In this document: positions 1-8,185 of the stretch, piece by piece
How the letters are laid out: each line of letters starts with the position of its first letter
Numbering within the stretch: the first letter of the stretch is position 1
Origin: an uncultured Fibrobacter sp.
GTDB taxonomy: Bacteria > Fibrobacterota > Fibrobacteria > Fibrobacterales > Fibrobacteraceae
Direction of reading: 5' to 3'
Assembly (NCBI GenBank): GCA_946414025.1
Contig: CAMKMX010000003.1
Location: forward strand, 1 to 64,000
Length of the DNA stretch: 64,000 nucleotides
Translations under genes and position numbers: made by a program
Notes under the pieces: generated by a model
Told to the model about the DNA's origin: nothing
The model's database searches: none
Seen by the model: the letters and a program-made list of their open reading frames with translations, nothing else

Positions 1-607
1 TGGGGTTGAGGAGCGCCTTGGTCATGGGCCAGTAGTAAGTCTTGTTGGCAGAGCCGCCGCCCTTGGCGACGAACAGGAACTTGAGGTCAGCCCCTTCTTC
101 GGCGTGGATGTCTATCTGGGCCGGAAGGTTGCAAGCCGTATTCTTCTCCTCGTACATGGTGAGGGGCGCAATCTGGCTGTAGCGTAGGTTCTTGCCAGTG
201 TAAGCATTGTAGATACCTTCAGAAATCGCCTTCGCATCGTCGGCGCCGGTCCAGACCTGCTGGCCCTTGTGGCAAATACAGATGGCAGTACCGGTGTCCT
301 GGCAGAACGGGAGAATTCCCTTGGCGGCCACGCAGGCGTTCTTCAAAAGCGTGAGGGCCACGAACTTGTCGTTGTCCGATGCCTCCGGGTCCTGCAAAAT
401 CTTTGCCACCTTCTGGGTGTGGGCCGGGCGGAGCCGAAAACTCACTTCCTCGAATGCCGCCTGGGCGATCTTGGTCAGCGCCTCGGGGGCGACCTTCAAA
501 ATCTTCTTGCCTTCGAACTCGGCGACGGAAATGCCGTCCTTGCCGAGGTTCACGTATTCAGTCTTGTCTTCGCCGTGCTGCACGGTCGCTTCGTATTTGA
601 ATGCCAT
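1..607 (-). CDS. fumA: Class I (Fe-S) fumarate hydratase, N-terminal part
   Basis: The gene runs off the left edge, so about 202 N-terminal codons are visible ([20 protein letters not shown]...). The stretch [13 protein letters not shown] around residues 100-112 carries the first cluster cysteine of class I, oxygen-sensitive [4Fe-4S] fumarases; these interconvert malate and fumarate in the cytoplasm. In a succinate-forming anaerobe this step feeds fumarate reduction (established for Fibrobacter metabolism; pathway placement here is inference). The ATG at 607 is the first Met and gives the usual family N-terminus. There is no clear Shine-Dalgarno: the upstream sequence is directly a TTAGGGG heptamer array. 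The C-terminal iron-sulphur cysteines lie outside the window. Confidence 0.9.
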   Translation of the reverse strand, partial: MAFKYEATVQHGEDKTEYVNLGKDGISVAEFEGKKILKVAPEALTKIAQAAFEEVSFRLRPAHTQKVAKILQDPEASDNDKFVALTLLKNACVAAKGILPFCQDTGTAICICHKGQQVWTGADDAKAISEGIYNAYTGKNLRYSQIAPLTMYEEKNTACNLPAQIDIHAEEGADLKFLFVAKGGGSANKTYYWPMTKALLNP

Positions 608-934
608 AGTAGTTTAGGGGTTAGGGGTTAGGATCTAGGGGTTAGGGGTTACGGGGAAAGCCTTCCCCTCGGTGGCACGTTGTTGCCACCTACCCCTTCT
701 AGCGGGCTTCAGTCGCCAGCCCGCAACGCCTGGCTTACAGTTCATACGTTACAAGATAAAATTTCCATGCCCAAATGGAGCGTTTTCGGCTCTTTTAGGC
801 CGCAATAATCAGCAAAAAAGCGACAAAAGGATAAAAAAAGCGGACAAAATGATTTTTTTTGAAAAAAAGTGAGCAAATCGGACAAAGAAGTGCTATTTTT
901 AGAGCGTTAAAGTTTAAACATAGAGAGGATTACT
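608..934. other. Divergent intergenic region fumarase / Ala-Pro protein
   Basis: No gene is seen in these 327 bases. After the heptamer array come two GC-rich hairpins (GGTGGCA/TGCCACC at 671-690 and GCGGGC/GCCCGC at 702-724), then an A/T-rich half that should hold the promoter of the plus-strand gene; TATTTTTAG near 893 resembles the TAnnTTTG box. The listed ORF 672-872 is not convincing. Confidence 0.6.
612..655. repeat. TTAGGGG-type heptamer array
   Basis: About six consecutive 7-bp units (TTAGGGG, TTAGGAT, CTAGGGG, TTACGGGG) begin a few bases upstream of the fumarase ATG. Same unit family as the arrays at 12.6 kb and 27.9 kb. Confidence 0.8.
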
Positions 935-1627
935 ATGAAGATTAAGAATCTGTTGCTGGCAACCATGCTGGCTTCTGCCGTTGCCTTTGCTGCCGATGCC
1001 GCAAAGCCTGCCGCCGCAGCCCCCGCTGCCGCTCCTGCAAAGACCGAAGCCGCCGCTCCGGCTGCTGCTCCTGCCCCGGCTGCTGAAGCCGCCGCTCCCG
1101 CAGCTGCCGCTCCTGCTGAGGCCGCACCGGCACCCGCTGCCGAAGCTGCTCCTGCTGCCCCGGCTGCTGAAGCCGCCGCCGCTCCTGCAGCCGCTCCCGC
1201 CGAAGCTGCTGCTCCCGCAGCTGCTCCTGCTGATTCTGCTGCTCAGCCTGCTGCCGAGGCCGCACCCGCCGAAGCCGCTGCCGCCCCAGCAGATTCCGCC
1301 GCTCAGCCTGCTGAAGCTGCCGCACCCGCCGACTCCGCTGCCGCCGCTCCGGCTGAAGCCGTAGCCGCCGCAGATACCGCCAAGGCCGACTCCGCCGAAG
1401 TGCTGGAAGCCAAGACCGAAGAAGCTCCGGTTGACAGCGCCGCCCTCGCCCAGTCCGAAGCCGACAAGAAGGCCGCCGAAGAAGCCGCCAAGGCCGAGGC
1501 CGCCGCTCAGCCTGCAGAATCTACCGCTTCTGCCAAGTCCTCCATCATGGAAAACCCCTGGGAATTCCTGATTGTGTCCGCCGCCTTTGTGGCGTCCGTG
1601 CTGGTGATTATCTTCACCGGGGACTGA
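935..1627 (+). CDS. Ala/Pro-rich exported protein with C-terminal membrane anchor
   Basis: I do not recognise a family. The 230-residue protein has a signal peptide-like start (MKIKNLLLATMLASAVAFAADA), then about 160 residues of low-complexity Ala/Pro/Glu with embedded ADSAAQPA-type units, a short charged stretch (DKKAAEEAAKAEAAA), and one hydrophobic helix at the C-terminus (WEFLIVSAAFVASVLVII) followed by only three residues. Topology would be a periplasmic Pro-Ala rod held at the inner membrane, by analogy with TonB-like or spacer proteins; function unknown. Start supported by AGAGGAT just upstream of the ATG. Followed by a strong terminator. The codon pattern (GCC GCT GCA CCC) is repetitive enough that several shadow ORFs appear on all frames. 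Confidence 0.75.
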   Translation: MKIKNLLLATMLASAVAFAADAAKPAAAAPAAAPAKTEAAAPAAAPAPAAEAAAPAAAAPAEAAPAPAAEAAPAAPAAEAAAAPAAAPAEAAAPAAAPADSAAQPAAEAAPAEAAAAPADSAAQPAEAAAPADSAAAAPAEAVAAADTAKADSAEVLEAKTEEAPVDSAALAQSEADKKAAEEAAKAEAAAQPAESTASAKSSIMENPWEFLIVSAAFVASVLVIIFTGD

Positions 1628-1659
1628 TAAAAAGTAACGACCGCTCGTTCGTCTTTTTG

Positions 1660-1690
1660 AGCGACCGATGATTATCGGTCGTTTTTTTTT
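1660..1690 (+). terminator. Rho-independent terminator
   Basis: Stem CGACCGAT / ATCGGTCG with a GATT loop followed by nine T residues, 35 nt after the Ala/Pro-rich gene. Confidence 0.9.
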
Positions 1691-1788
1691 CACAAGGGAC
1701 GGCCACACAAAAGAAATTCCGAAAAAAAACACCAAGCTATTGCTTTTTTCAAAAAAAACAGGTAGATTTATTACGAAAAGGAGTTCCT

Positions 1789-1899
1789 ATGGGAAAAATC
1801 ATTAAAATCACGGTCATTATCGCAGTCTGCCTGATTTCCGCCCTCGGTATTTACGGGATCATCCGTACGGCACGCCTCGACGAGAACACCACCGACTAG
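1789..1899 (+). CDS. 36-residue single-helix membrane peptide
   Basis: A small ORF absent from the ORF track. ATG at 1789 is preceded by AAAAGGAG at a proper distance, a strong ribosome site. The product starts MGKIIKITVIIAVCLISALG, one hydrophobic helix flanked by Lys at the N side and an acidic tail (RLDENTTD), so an inner-membrane or exported micropeptide is likely. It is bounded by terminators at 1660-1690 and 1922-1945, so it appears to be its own transcription unit. No family recognised. Confidence 0.65.
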   Translation: MGKIIKITVIIAVCLISALGIYGIIRTARLDENTTD

Positions 1900-1921
1900 C
1901 CGACCTTCCCTTTTTAGAATC

Positions 1922-1945
1922 GCCGGGACTTGTACCCGGCCTTTT
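1922..1945 (+). terminator. Terminator after the small ORF
   Basis: GCCGGG-acttgta... CCCGGC hairpin followed by CTTTT, 22 nt after the stop of the 36-residue ORF. Confidence 0.75.
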
Positions 1946-1947
1946 GT

Positions 1948-1970
1948 GCACCCGTCCTTCGGGTGCTTTT
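1948..1970 (+). terminator. Second hairpin GCACCC/GGGTGC + TTTT
   Basis: Stem GCACCC-gtccttc-GGGTGC then TTTT. It sits 1-2 nt before the predicted TATATT promoter box of the next gene, so it would insulate that promoter from readthrough. Confidence 0.65.
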
Positions 1971-1971
1971 C

Positions 1972-1983
1972 TATATTATCCGC
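1972..1983 (+). promoter_or_regulatory. Leaderless-type promoter box TATATT
   Basis: TATATT at 1972-1977, six nucleotides before the ATG at 1984, no Shine-Dalgarno between. One of ten similarly placed boxes in the window. Confidence 0.6.
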
Positions 1984-4713
1984 ATGAACTTTTTGAACAA
2001 GAAACCCCTATTTTTTGCAGTAATAGCCGCGGTTTTCCTGGGCGTTTTGCTGATTGTTTTCCGGGAATTCGCCTTCAACCCCGACACCCTGATGCTGAAC
2101 AGCGACCAGCTGAACGGTATCGGCAGCCGTATTCTCCGCGCCGAAAACGCTGTCGTCACGGAATGGGACGATTCTCGCCTGGGCGGTGTTCCCACCATCG
2201 ACGCCCTTTTTGCCGACGTCTATCATCCCCTGGTTTGGGTTCAGTTTCTTACTGACCCCGCCCGTGCCGTTGGTTTCAAATTTATTTTGACCGTCTGGGT
2301 GGCCTTCATGAGCGCCATGCTTTTGGCCTGGAACCTGACGGGGAACCGCTGGTGGGCCGCTCTTCTCGGCATGCTCTACGCCTTCTCGCCCGAATACTTC
2401 ACCTACATCTACGGTGGCCACGACGGAAAGATGATGGTATTCGCCATTGCGCCGTTAGCCCTCCTCGCCATCCGTAAAATCGTGCGGGACGGAAGCCTTC
2501 CCTACCTGATTGTTCTCGCCCTTTCTATTACCTGGATGATTCTCGGTAGCCACCTACAGCTCACCTACCTGTTCCTGTGGGGAGCAGGATTCTACACCCT
2601 CTACGAAGCTTTTTTCCATTGTGATTCCTTTAAAACCAAAAGCAAGCGTATAGGCCTAGCGGCTGCGGGACTTGCCTTCGGGCTTGCCATCAGCTGCTTC
2701 CAGGTAGTGCCGCCCTACCTGTACACCACCACCCAGTCCGTCCGTGGCGAAGGGGACCACACCAACCTGGGCCATGCCGTAAGCTGGTCCCTGCATCAAG
2801 AGGAACTGGCCCAGATGCTCCTGCCCGGGTTCATCGGGGTGGACGTCTATGAATACGACGACAAGGCCGGGAAACTGGAAGGCAGTTCTTTCGTAGGATT
2901 TACCGTACAGGAATACCAGTCCTCGGGCGGTTCGCCTTTCTATTGGGGACACAACCCATTCAAGTTGGATCACAACAACGCAGGAGCACTTCTCACCCTG
3001 CTGGGATTCCTATGCCTGTTCTTGCCCGGCAAGCGCCGCTGGGCCATATTCTGGGGCCTTGGGGCAGTCCTTGCCCTGAGCTACGGCATGGGAGCGCACT
3101 CACCGCTATTCAAGCTCTGGTACAACATCTTGCCAGGCGTCAAGAACTTCCGTGCCCCCGGTATGGCCCTGTTCTGGCTGCCCCTGCTGCTCGTGATGAT
3201 GGCCGCCCCGGTCCTCAAGGCCATTTCCGATGACTCTGCCGAATCCATCAAGAATCGCCGCGCCCTGTTCCACGGCGCCGTCATGTTTGTGCTGCTCCTG
3301 GTCATCGTTGTCATCGCCCGCTACAACTGGACACTCTTTATCGGGCCCTTCGGACTTGTCGCCTGCCTGGTGTATGCCGCAGCATGTCTCGGCGTCATGA
3401 GCCTGGACGACCAGGGAAAGGAATTTTCTGTAGCCAACTTCACCGATAGCTTCAAGGCCGGCCTCCCCGGTACCCATCGCGCTATCCAGGCCGGTGTGGT
3501 CCTCGGGTTTGCCCTGATTGGAATGTTCCTCATGAGCGGACAGAAACTGCTGGAAGATTCCATAACGGCGCCCTATTTCAAGCCCCTGAACGAAATCGCC
3601 ATGCAGATGAGCGCAGGGAAAATCATTCCCGGGTTCATCCTGGTGCTCGTAATCGTGGCCGCCACCTTGTTTACCTTCAAGTGGAAAGCGGGCATTGTCC
3701 AGAAAGCAGGACTCCTTGCCGCCGTGGCCGCCGTAGAGCTGTTCTTCATTGACGGGGCGTTCATCCAGAACGTAGAAGCCAAGGAATACCTCCAGCCGGC
3801 AAACCCCGTAGTAGCCGCCGTCAAGGCCCCCTTCAAGACAGACAGTCTGAACACGCCCCGCGTGCTTTCCCTTTCCAGAAACAAGGCGCTGGGAGCAAAC
3901 GCCTTCCCGCAATATCACTTGCGTAACGCCGACGGATTCCACGACAACGAACTGGCAAGCTACAGGGCTTTCCGTGGTGGCCAGCAAAACGCAAACTTCC
4001 TCCTGAACATCAACAATCCCGAAGCGGCCCACCCCTTCTTGGACCTGATGAATATCGGCTTTATCATCTTCGATAGCCAGCGGGGCACGACCTACATGCC
4101 TATCCCTACCGCCATGGGAGAAGCCTACCTCTACGGAGACGCCACCATCATGAGCGACGAAGACGCCATCAAGACCTTGCAGGAGAAAGCCGCCATCCGC
4201 AAACCCAAGGCCCCGGAACCCGCGGCAGAACCTGTTGCAGATTCTACGGCCGCAAACTCCACCGTGGCAACTGCCGACAGCACTGCTGCGCCTACAGAAG
4301 TTGCCGCAGAACCCGAAGACGACCCCAACGTTTTCTACTACAAGGAAAAGGCCATCCTGTCCGAAAATCCTGAGCAAGCCCTAGAAGGCGGTATCGTCCA
4401 AGGACATGCCCGCCTCGTAGAACAGCCCAAGATGGATACCCAGGTGTTCGAAGCCGAAAGCGACCGCCCCGCCATTATGGTGGTGGCCGGAAATTACCAC
4501 CCCTACTGGAAGGCTTATGTAAACGGAAAGGAATCCAAGGTCTATAAGGCCTTCGGGAACTTGCGCGCCGTAGAAGTGCCCAAGGGAAAATCCACCATCC
4601 GCATGGAATACCGGAGCAAGCCTTTCCACGCCTGCCTCAAGGTCAGCGCGCTGGCGATAGCGCTGCTCGCCATCTTCGGTGTGGTGGTGCTTGCGAGAGC
4701 AAAAAAACAATAA
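1984..4713 (+). CDS. YfhO-like polytopic membrane protein
   Basis: The 909-residue product has about a dozen hydrophobic segments in the first 600 residues, an extracytoplasmic C-terminal part and a final helix (LKVSALAIALLAIFGVVVLA). The opening region with FREFAFNPDTLMLNSDQLNG and the WDDSRLGGVP and YGGHDGKM stretches match my memory of the YfhO family, GT-C-fold membrane proteins linked to glycosylation of cell-envelope polymers. The donor and acceptor here are unknown. Start at 1984 is preferred over 1930 because the upstream 18 codons run through a terminator hairpin and because a TATATT box precedes this ATG. Unusual: an Ala/Pro/Ser/Thr/Asp insertion at residues about 738-780 (PAAEPVADSTAANS...), like the linkers used in neighbouring surface proteins. 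Confidence 0.8.
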   Translation: MNFLNKKPLFFAVIAAVFLGVLLIVFREFAFNPDTLMLNSDQLNGIGSRILRAENAVVTEWDDSRLGGVPTIDALFADVYHPLVWVQFLTDPARAVGFKFILTVWVAFMSAMLLAWNLTGNRWWAALLGMLYAFSPEYFTYIYGGHDGKMMVFAIAPLALLAIRKIVRDGSLPYLIVLALSITWMILGSHLQLTYLFLWGAGFYTLYEAFFHCDSFKTKSKRIGLAAAGLAFGLAISCFQVVPPYLYTTTQSVRGEGDHTNLGHAVSWSLHQEELAQMLLPGFIGVDVYEYDDKAGKLEGSSFVGFTVQEYQSSGGSPFYWGHNPFKLDHNNAGALLTLLGFLCLFLPGKRRWAIFWGLGAVLALSYGMGAHSPLFKLWYNILPGVKNFRAPGMALFWLPLLLVMMAAPVLKAISDDSAESIKNRRALFHGAVMFVLLLVIVVIARYNWTLFIGPFGLVACLVYAAACLGVMSLDDQGKEFSVANFTDSFKAGLPGTHRAIQAGVVLGFALIGMFLMSGQKLLEDSITAPYFKPLNEIAMQMSAGKIIPGFILVLVIVAATLFTFKWKAGIVQKAGLLAAVAAVELFFIDGAFIQNVEAKEYLQPANPVVAAVKAPFKTDSLNTPRVLSLSRNKALGANAFPQYHLRNADGFHDNELASYRAFRGGQQNANFLLNINNPEAAHPFLDLMNIGFIIFDSQRGTTYMPIPTAMGEAYLYGDATIMSDEDAIKTLQEKAAIRKPKAPEPAAEPVADSTAANSTVATADSTAAPTEVAAEPEDDPNVFYYKEKAILSENPEQALEGGIVQGHARLVEQPKMDTQVFEAESDRPAIMVVAGNYHPYWKAYVNGKESKVYKAFGNLRAVEVPKGKSTIRMEYRSKPFHACLKVSALAIALLAIFGVVVLARAKKQ

Positions 4714-4745
4714 AAAATGCCGCACTTGCGTTGCGGCATTTTTTC
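4714..4745. terminator. Bidirectional terminator
   Basis: AATGCCGCA / TGCGGCATT stem with A-run on the left and T-run on the right, lying between two convergent genes; works for both strands. Confidence 0.9.
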
Positions 4746-4762
4746 TCCGAAAAAAAAGGAAA

Positions 4763-5764
4763 CTACTTCAATCCGGAAAGAATGAGACTGGCAACGCCCT
4801 TGGCAAAATCCCTGCTGTCAGACTTCAAGGAGGCGGACTTTTTCAGGTTTAGAGGGATGTTCTTGTCTCTCTTCAGATTCAAAATCAGCTGAGCAATACA
4901 GTATTCGTCATATTCGACATTCATTCCGTAATCGGCAAAGTTGAATCCCTCTGCGCCCTTTCCTTTTTCCTTCTCAAAATCGCTGTAGGCGGCATTGCAA
5001 TCTTCCTTTTCCGAGGCGTACCGAATTGCAAAATTCACGGAGCATTCGTCCCCTTCGTAAGAAACCGTCAATTCGCCGGAGGATTCCTTCAGTTCGTCCA
5101 CCTCGATTTCCACAAGGTCGTTGTACAAGGTCAAACGGTCGCAATCCACCGCGCGAATATTCTTGAGAACTTCCTTTTCATCCTTAACTTCTTTCTTGTC
5201 ATCAGGCTGGAACATTAGGTAAAATTTCACCAGGGCGCTTTCTGTCTTGGCAATGGAGGCATTCTTATTGAACATATTCGCCTTGAAATCCTGGGCGTAA
5301 CATTCGCCTGTATAGCGGACTACACTGGACAGGGCGTCGCCCTTTTCGAACACCAAACCCGGCTGGAACTTTAGCCCCTTCTTGTCCAACGCCTCGGACC
5401 AGAATCCCGTAGGGAACTTACCGCCGTCAAAATCGTACTGCTTTGGCTTATCAGCCCCTCTTTGCTGGAGCACCGCCGTATTCCCGTCCAGGTAGGCCTT
5501 AAACTTGGCCGTGGAATCCGAATCCTCGTTTGCTTTTTTCCAAACAAGGTCTCCCAGTGTTCCAACCTTGCAAACGGGATAAGTAACCTTCAGGGTAGAA
5601 TCTTCTGAATTATAATCGTAGCTGGCCTTGGAGAGAACCATGTCAAAAGAATCTTCCAAATCAATACTGGAAGAACCGCTATCGCTACCGCAGGCCGAAA
5701 GCACAAAACCACAAGCGACGGCAACCCCAAAGGGAGCCACATACTTTTTCAAGTTCAAGTTCAT
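4763..5764 (-). CDS. Lipoprotein of unknown function
   Basis: 333 residues. MNLNLKKYVAPFGVAVACGF followed by VLSAC is a lipoprotein signal with the cysteine at about residue 24, then a Ser/Gly spacer (GSDSGSSS) typical of Fibrobacter lipoproteins. The mature part is acidic and Lys-rich with seven or so scattered cysteines (CKVG, ECYA, VDCDR, DECSV, EDCNA, EYCIA), suggesting disulphides outside the inner membrane. No domain recognised. I chose 5764 rather than the track start 5791 because a TATAAT box (5783-5788) and AGAGG lie just upstream and inside the longer reading. Confidence 0.75.
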   Translation of the reverse strand: MNLNLKKYVAPFGVAVACGFVLSACGSDSGSSSIDLEDSFDMVLSKASYDYNSEDSTLKVTYPVCKVGTLGDLVWKKANEDSDSTAKFKAYLDGNTAVLQQRGADKPKQYDFDGGKFPTGFWSEALDKKGLKFQPGLVFEKGDALSSVVRYTGECYAQDFKANMFNKNASIAKTESALVKFYLMFQPDDKKEVKDEKEVLKNIRAVDCDRLTLYNDLVEIEVDELKESSGELTVSYEGDECSVNFAIRYASEKEDCNAAYSDFEKEKGKGAEGFNFADYGMNVEYDEYCIAQLILNLKRDKNIPLNLKKSASLKSDSRDFAKGVASLILSGLK

Positions 5765-5807
5765 CAAAAAACCTCTAGCCCTATTATACATTTTTTCACG
5801 AAGGCCG

Positions 5808-6608
5808 TTACAACCGACCCTCGAAAAAGCCCTCGAAATCGATGTCCTTGACGCTTTCGACCACGTATTCCGGCTTCACATCCAGCTTTTCCACGTCCGA
5901 GCGCTTGGTCTCGCCGCACAGGGGCAGCACGAACCTGCAACCGGAGCGCTTTGCCAGCTCGAAATCCGTATAGAGCCTATCCCCTACAAACAGGATTTCT
6001 TCGGGAGCATACGTCTTCAACAGCCCCGATAGCATAGCCGGGTTCGGCTTACCGAAACTGCGCTCCGGCTCTACACCGTAAGCCGTCTTGAGTAGCGCCA
6101 TGAAACTCCCGATGTCGGGCACGGGGCCCCGGGCGTCGGGGCACACGAAATCTGTATGGGTCACCCAGAAGGGAATCCCCCGCTGCACCCGGAACGAAAG
6201 CTCGCAAAGTTCCCGGTAGTCAAAACTGTTGTGGTAGGCCACCAAAACCAATTCCGTATCAGTTACAGATGGGCGCAAATTGAGAGAGGGATCCTGGGCG
6301 GCAAACCATTCGAAGACTTCGGGATTGGCAAAGAAATAGACGTTCTTGAGCCCTTTTTCATGTATGGCCGTCATGGATAAAGTCAGCGCAGAAATAATGC
6401 CGTCGTCGCGAAGAGGAAGCCCCATCACGTTCAGACGGTTCTCGTAAAACACGGGAGACTTGCTGGTGTTGTTGCTCAGGTAGTAAACGGGCACTTTTGA
6501 GGCCACCCGCTTCACGGTATCTACCGCACCAGGGTACGGACGGCCACTCAGGTAGAGGGTTCCGTCCAGGTCAAAGACCACCACTTTTACGGGCTTGTGC
6601 GCTGTCAT
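5808..6608 (-). CDS. HAD-superfamily class IIA (NagD-like) phosphatase
   Basis: 266 residues, cytoplasmic. Motif I VVVFDLDGTLYLSG near residues 8-21 gives the two catalytic aspartates; motif II is YYLSNNTSKSP with the class IIA SNN; motif III/IV appear as KPNPAMLSGLL and ILFVGDRLYTDFELAKRSG near the end. These fit NagD/PGP-type sugar-phosphate or nucleotide phosphatases; exact substrate not readable. The start at 6608 is chosen because a TACCTT box lies 7 nt upstream and the 13 extra track codons overlap the divergent rsmE promoter. It is transcribed divergently from rsmE. Confidence 0.85.
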   Translation of the reverse strand: MTAHKPVKVVVFDLDGTLYLSGRPYPGAVDTVKRVASKVPVYYLSNNTSKSPVFYENRLNVMGLPLRDDGIISALTLSMTAIHEKGLKNVYFFANPEVFEWFAAQDPSLNLRPSVTDTELVLVAYHNSFDYRELCELSFRVQRGIPFWVTHTDFVCPDARGPVPDIGSFMALLKTAYGVEPERSFGKPNPAMLSGLLKTYAPEEILFVGDRLYTDFELAKRSGCRFVLPLCGETKRSDVEKLDVKPEYVVESVKDIDFEGFFEGRL

Positions 6609-6611
6609 GGG

Positions 6612-6645
6612 TACTAAGGTAGAAAAAATTGCTACCTTAGATGCC
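6612..6645. promoter_or_regulatory. Back-to-back leaderless promoters for HAD gene and rsmE
   Basis: An inverted repeat CTAAGGTA ... TACCTTAG gives a TACCTT box on each strand (complement 6616-6621; plus 6633-6638). Each box is followed by exactly 7 nt and an ATG. The two boxes are only 11 bp apart, so the promoters overlap face to back. Confidence 0.65.
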
Positions 6646-7401
6646 ATGAAGACTCCCGATAGCCGTTTTTACTGCCCACAAATCCAATGCGGAAAGGCAA
6701 CCCTGGACGAAAACGAAAGCGCCCATGCCGTAAAGGTATGCCGCGCCACCCAAGGAGACGTTCTGGAACTTTGCGACGGACTGGGCCACTTTGCAGTCGG
6801 GACCATCGTGGTTGCCGACCCGAGGGCCTGCCAGGTGGAAATCTCCAAGGTAGAAACGCCCAAACCGGCGAGACCCCTGCTAAACCTGGCCATCGCCTGC
6901 CTCAAGGACGATGCCCTGGAAGAAGTGGTATTCCATGCCGCCCAGACCGAAATTGCAAGCATTACCTTCTTGCGTACGGACTATTCCCAAGAGCCCAAGA
7001 ACTCCGACTTGCACAAGCTGGTCCGCCGTTCCGAGCTCAAGAGCCTGGTAAGCCTGAAACAGTCCAAAAAACCTTGGCTTACCGAAATTCGCGGACCCGT
7101 GGAATTCAAGGAATGGCTAAAAAGTTACCGTGGCGACCTGATTCTCTGCGATGTAGATGGCGAAAGGACAGCCCCTAAAGAAGTCACAGACAAACTCACG
7201 GCCGATCCTGCCAGTGACAATAAGAGCGACGCAACTTCAACCCCCGTGACCCTTCTGGTGGGGCCCGAAGGCGGGTTTTCTCCAGAAGAAATCCGCATGA
7301 CCAAAGAATTTACAGGCGGAAAAAGTTACGCCCTGAACCTGGGGAACACGAGGCTCCGGGCCCGTACCGCTGCCATCGTGGCTCTCGGAAAATTGCTGTA
7401 A
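6646..7401 (+). CDS. rsmE: 16S rRNA m3U1498 methyltransferase RsmE
   Basis: 251 residues, SPOUT (knotted) methyltransferase that methylates N3 of U1498 in 16S rRNA with SAM. The N-terminal PUA-like part is MKTPDSRFYCPQI...HAVKVCRATQGDVLELCDG; the knot region holds LLVGPEGGFSPEEIRM and LNLGNTRLRARTAAIVALG. The family usually has LR(T/A)ETA in the last motif; here it is LRARTAA, so the Glu is replaced, a small oddity. The ATG at 6646 is preferred over the track start because of the TACCTT box 7 nt upstream. Confidence 0.9.
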   Translation: MKTPDSRFYCPQIQCGKATLDENESAHAVKVCRATQGDVLELCDGLGHFAVGTIVVADPRACQVEISKVETPKPARPLLNLAIACLKDDALEEVVFHAAQTEIASITFLRTDYSQEPKNSDLHKLVRRSELKSLVSLKQSKKPWLTEIRGPVEFKEWLKSYRGDLILCDVDGERTAPKEVTDKLTADPASDNKSDATSTPVTLLVGPEGGFSPEEIRMTKEFTGGKSYALNLGNTRLRARTAAIVALGKLL

Positions 7402-7406
7402 AACAG

Positions 7407-8162
7407 CTACATCAAGCGAAGACGCATCTCGAAGACGGCACGGTCCGTCTCATCCAAGATGCGCATGTAGGTGGCCCCGCTGTGGTCCGCGCGGAAAATG
7501 CGCAGGGTCTGGCCTTCTTTGGATTCTCCCAGGTAATGAATCTCCAGCGCCGCCGGGTTGCAAAGTTCCCAGTCGGGAGTCCCGAATACGTTCAAGGCCA
7601 GTTTCACATATTCGATGTTGTTCATGTGGTGGGACATGTCGATGTGCTGGGGCAGCACCTTCTGCTGGTAAACTTCCTGGTATTCTTCCGGCTTAACGTG
7701 GAAACGGTCGAATTCCGAAGCATCGAGGGTCTCCGGAAAACCTTCCGTCGGAAAATCCACCGACGAGAGCCGCAGAGGGCGGTGGTTTTCAAAACTGAGG
7801 CAGCACATTTCCTGCTTGGCCAAAATGATGGGCTCGCCCTCGGTCGTAGTGATGGCGGTGTTCTCGTTGAGCCTAATCAGCTGGTTATCCGCCGGAAACG
7901 ACGTGGTGACCACCTTGTCCCGCCAGTACGGGCGCCTGAAAAACTTGAACTTGGCCTTGTAAACCACCCAGAAACCGCCCTTCTCCTTCACCACAAAATT
8001 GTCCATCTTCATGGCACCGAAATTTTCGGTGATATTGTCCTGGACCATAAGCACCGTCTGGGCAAGGCCCATCTTTCCGGACACATCGATATAGGCCGAC
8101 GTGATGGTCCGCTGTTTCTGGAATACAAGAGGGTTCTTTGACAAGGCGTAAATATCTATCAT
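7407..8162 (-). CDS. Acyl-ACP thioesterase (FatA/FatB-like)
   Basis: 251 residues with two hot-dog halves. The N-terminal half (SKNPLVFQKQRTITSAYIDVSG) matches bacterial acyl-ACP thioesterases; the second half has IDMSHHMNNIEYVKLALN, the Asn-x-His type catalytic region related to plant FatB DVNxHVNN. It would release fatty acids from acyl carrier protein in the cytoplasm. The gene converges with rsmE, leaving 5 bp between stops. The track start at 8171 uses TTG; ATG 8162 is preferred because TATATT lies 7 nt upstream (8170-8175), a leaderless arrangement. Confidence 0.85.
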   Translation of the reverse strand: MIDIYALSKNPLVFQKQRTITSAYIDVSGKMGLAQTVLMVQDNITENFGAMKMDNFVVKEKGGFWVVYKAKFKFFRRPYWRDKVVTTSFPADNQLIRLNENTAITTTEGEPIILAKQEMCCLSFENHRPLRLSSVDFPTEGFPETLDASEFDRFHVKPEEYQEVYQQKVLPQHIDMSHHMNNIEYVKLALNVFGTPDWELCNPAALEIHYLGESKEGQTLRIFRADHSGATYMRILDETDRAVFEMRLRLM

Positions 8163-8169
8163 GGTGAGC

Positions 8170-8175
8170 AATATA
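8170..8175 (-). promoter_or_regulatory. Leaderless-type TATATT box of the thioesterase gene
   Basis: TATATT on the minus strand, 7 nt from the ATG at 8162, no ribosome site in between. Confidence 0.6.
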
Positions 8176-8185
8176 ATTTAAATGG

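Noticed and set aside
612-655. Telomere-like TTAGGG repeats
   Set aside because: Short internal arrays of mixed 7-mers in a bacterial chromosome between genes; not an end structure.
935-1627. TonB-like energy transducer
   Set aside because: Pro/Ala rod is suggestive, but the hydrophobic anchor is C-terminal and no TonB C-domain or ExbBD genes are present.
3106-4377. 423-codon minus-strand ORF inside the YfhO-like gene
   Set aside because: Shadow of a GC-rich coding frame; no family motif, no ribosome site, and fully antisense to a well-supported gene.
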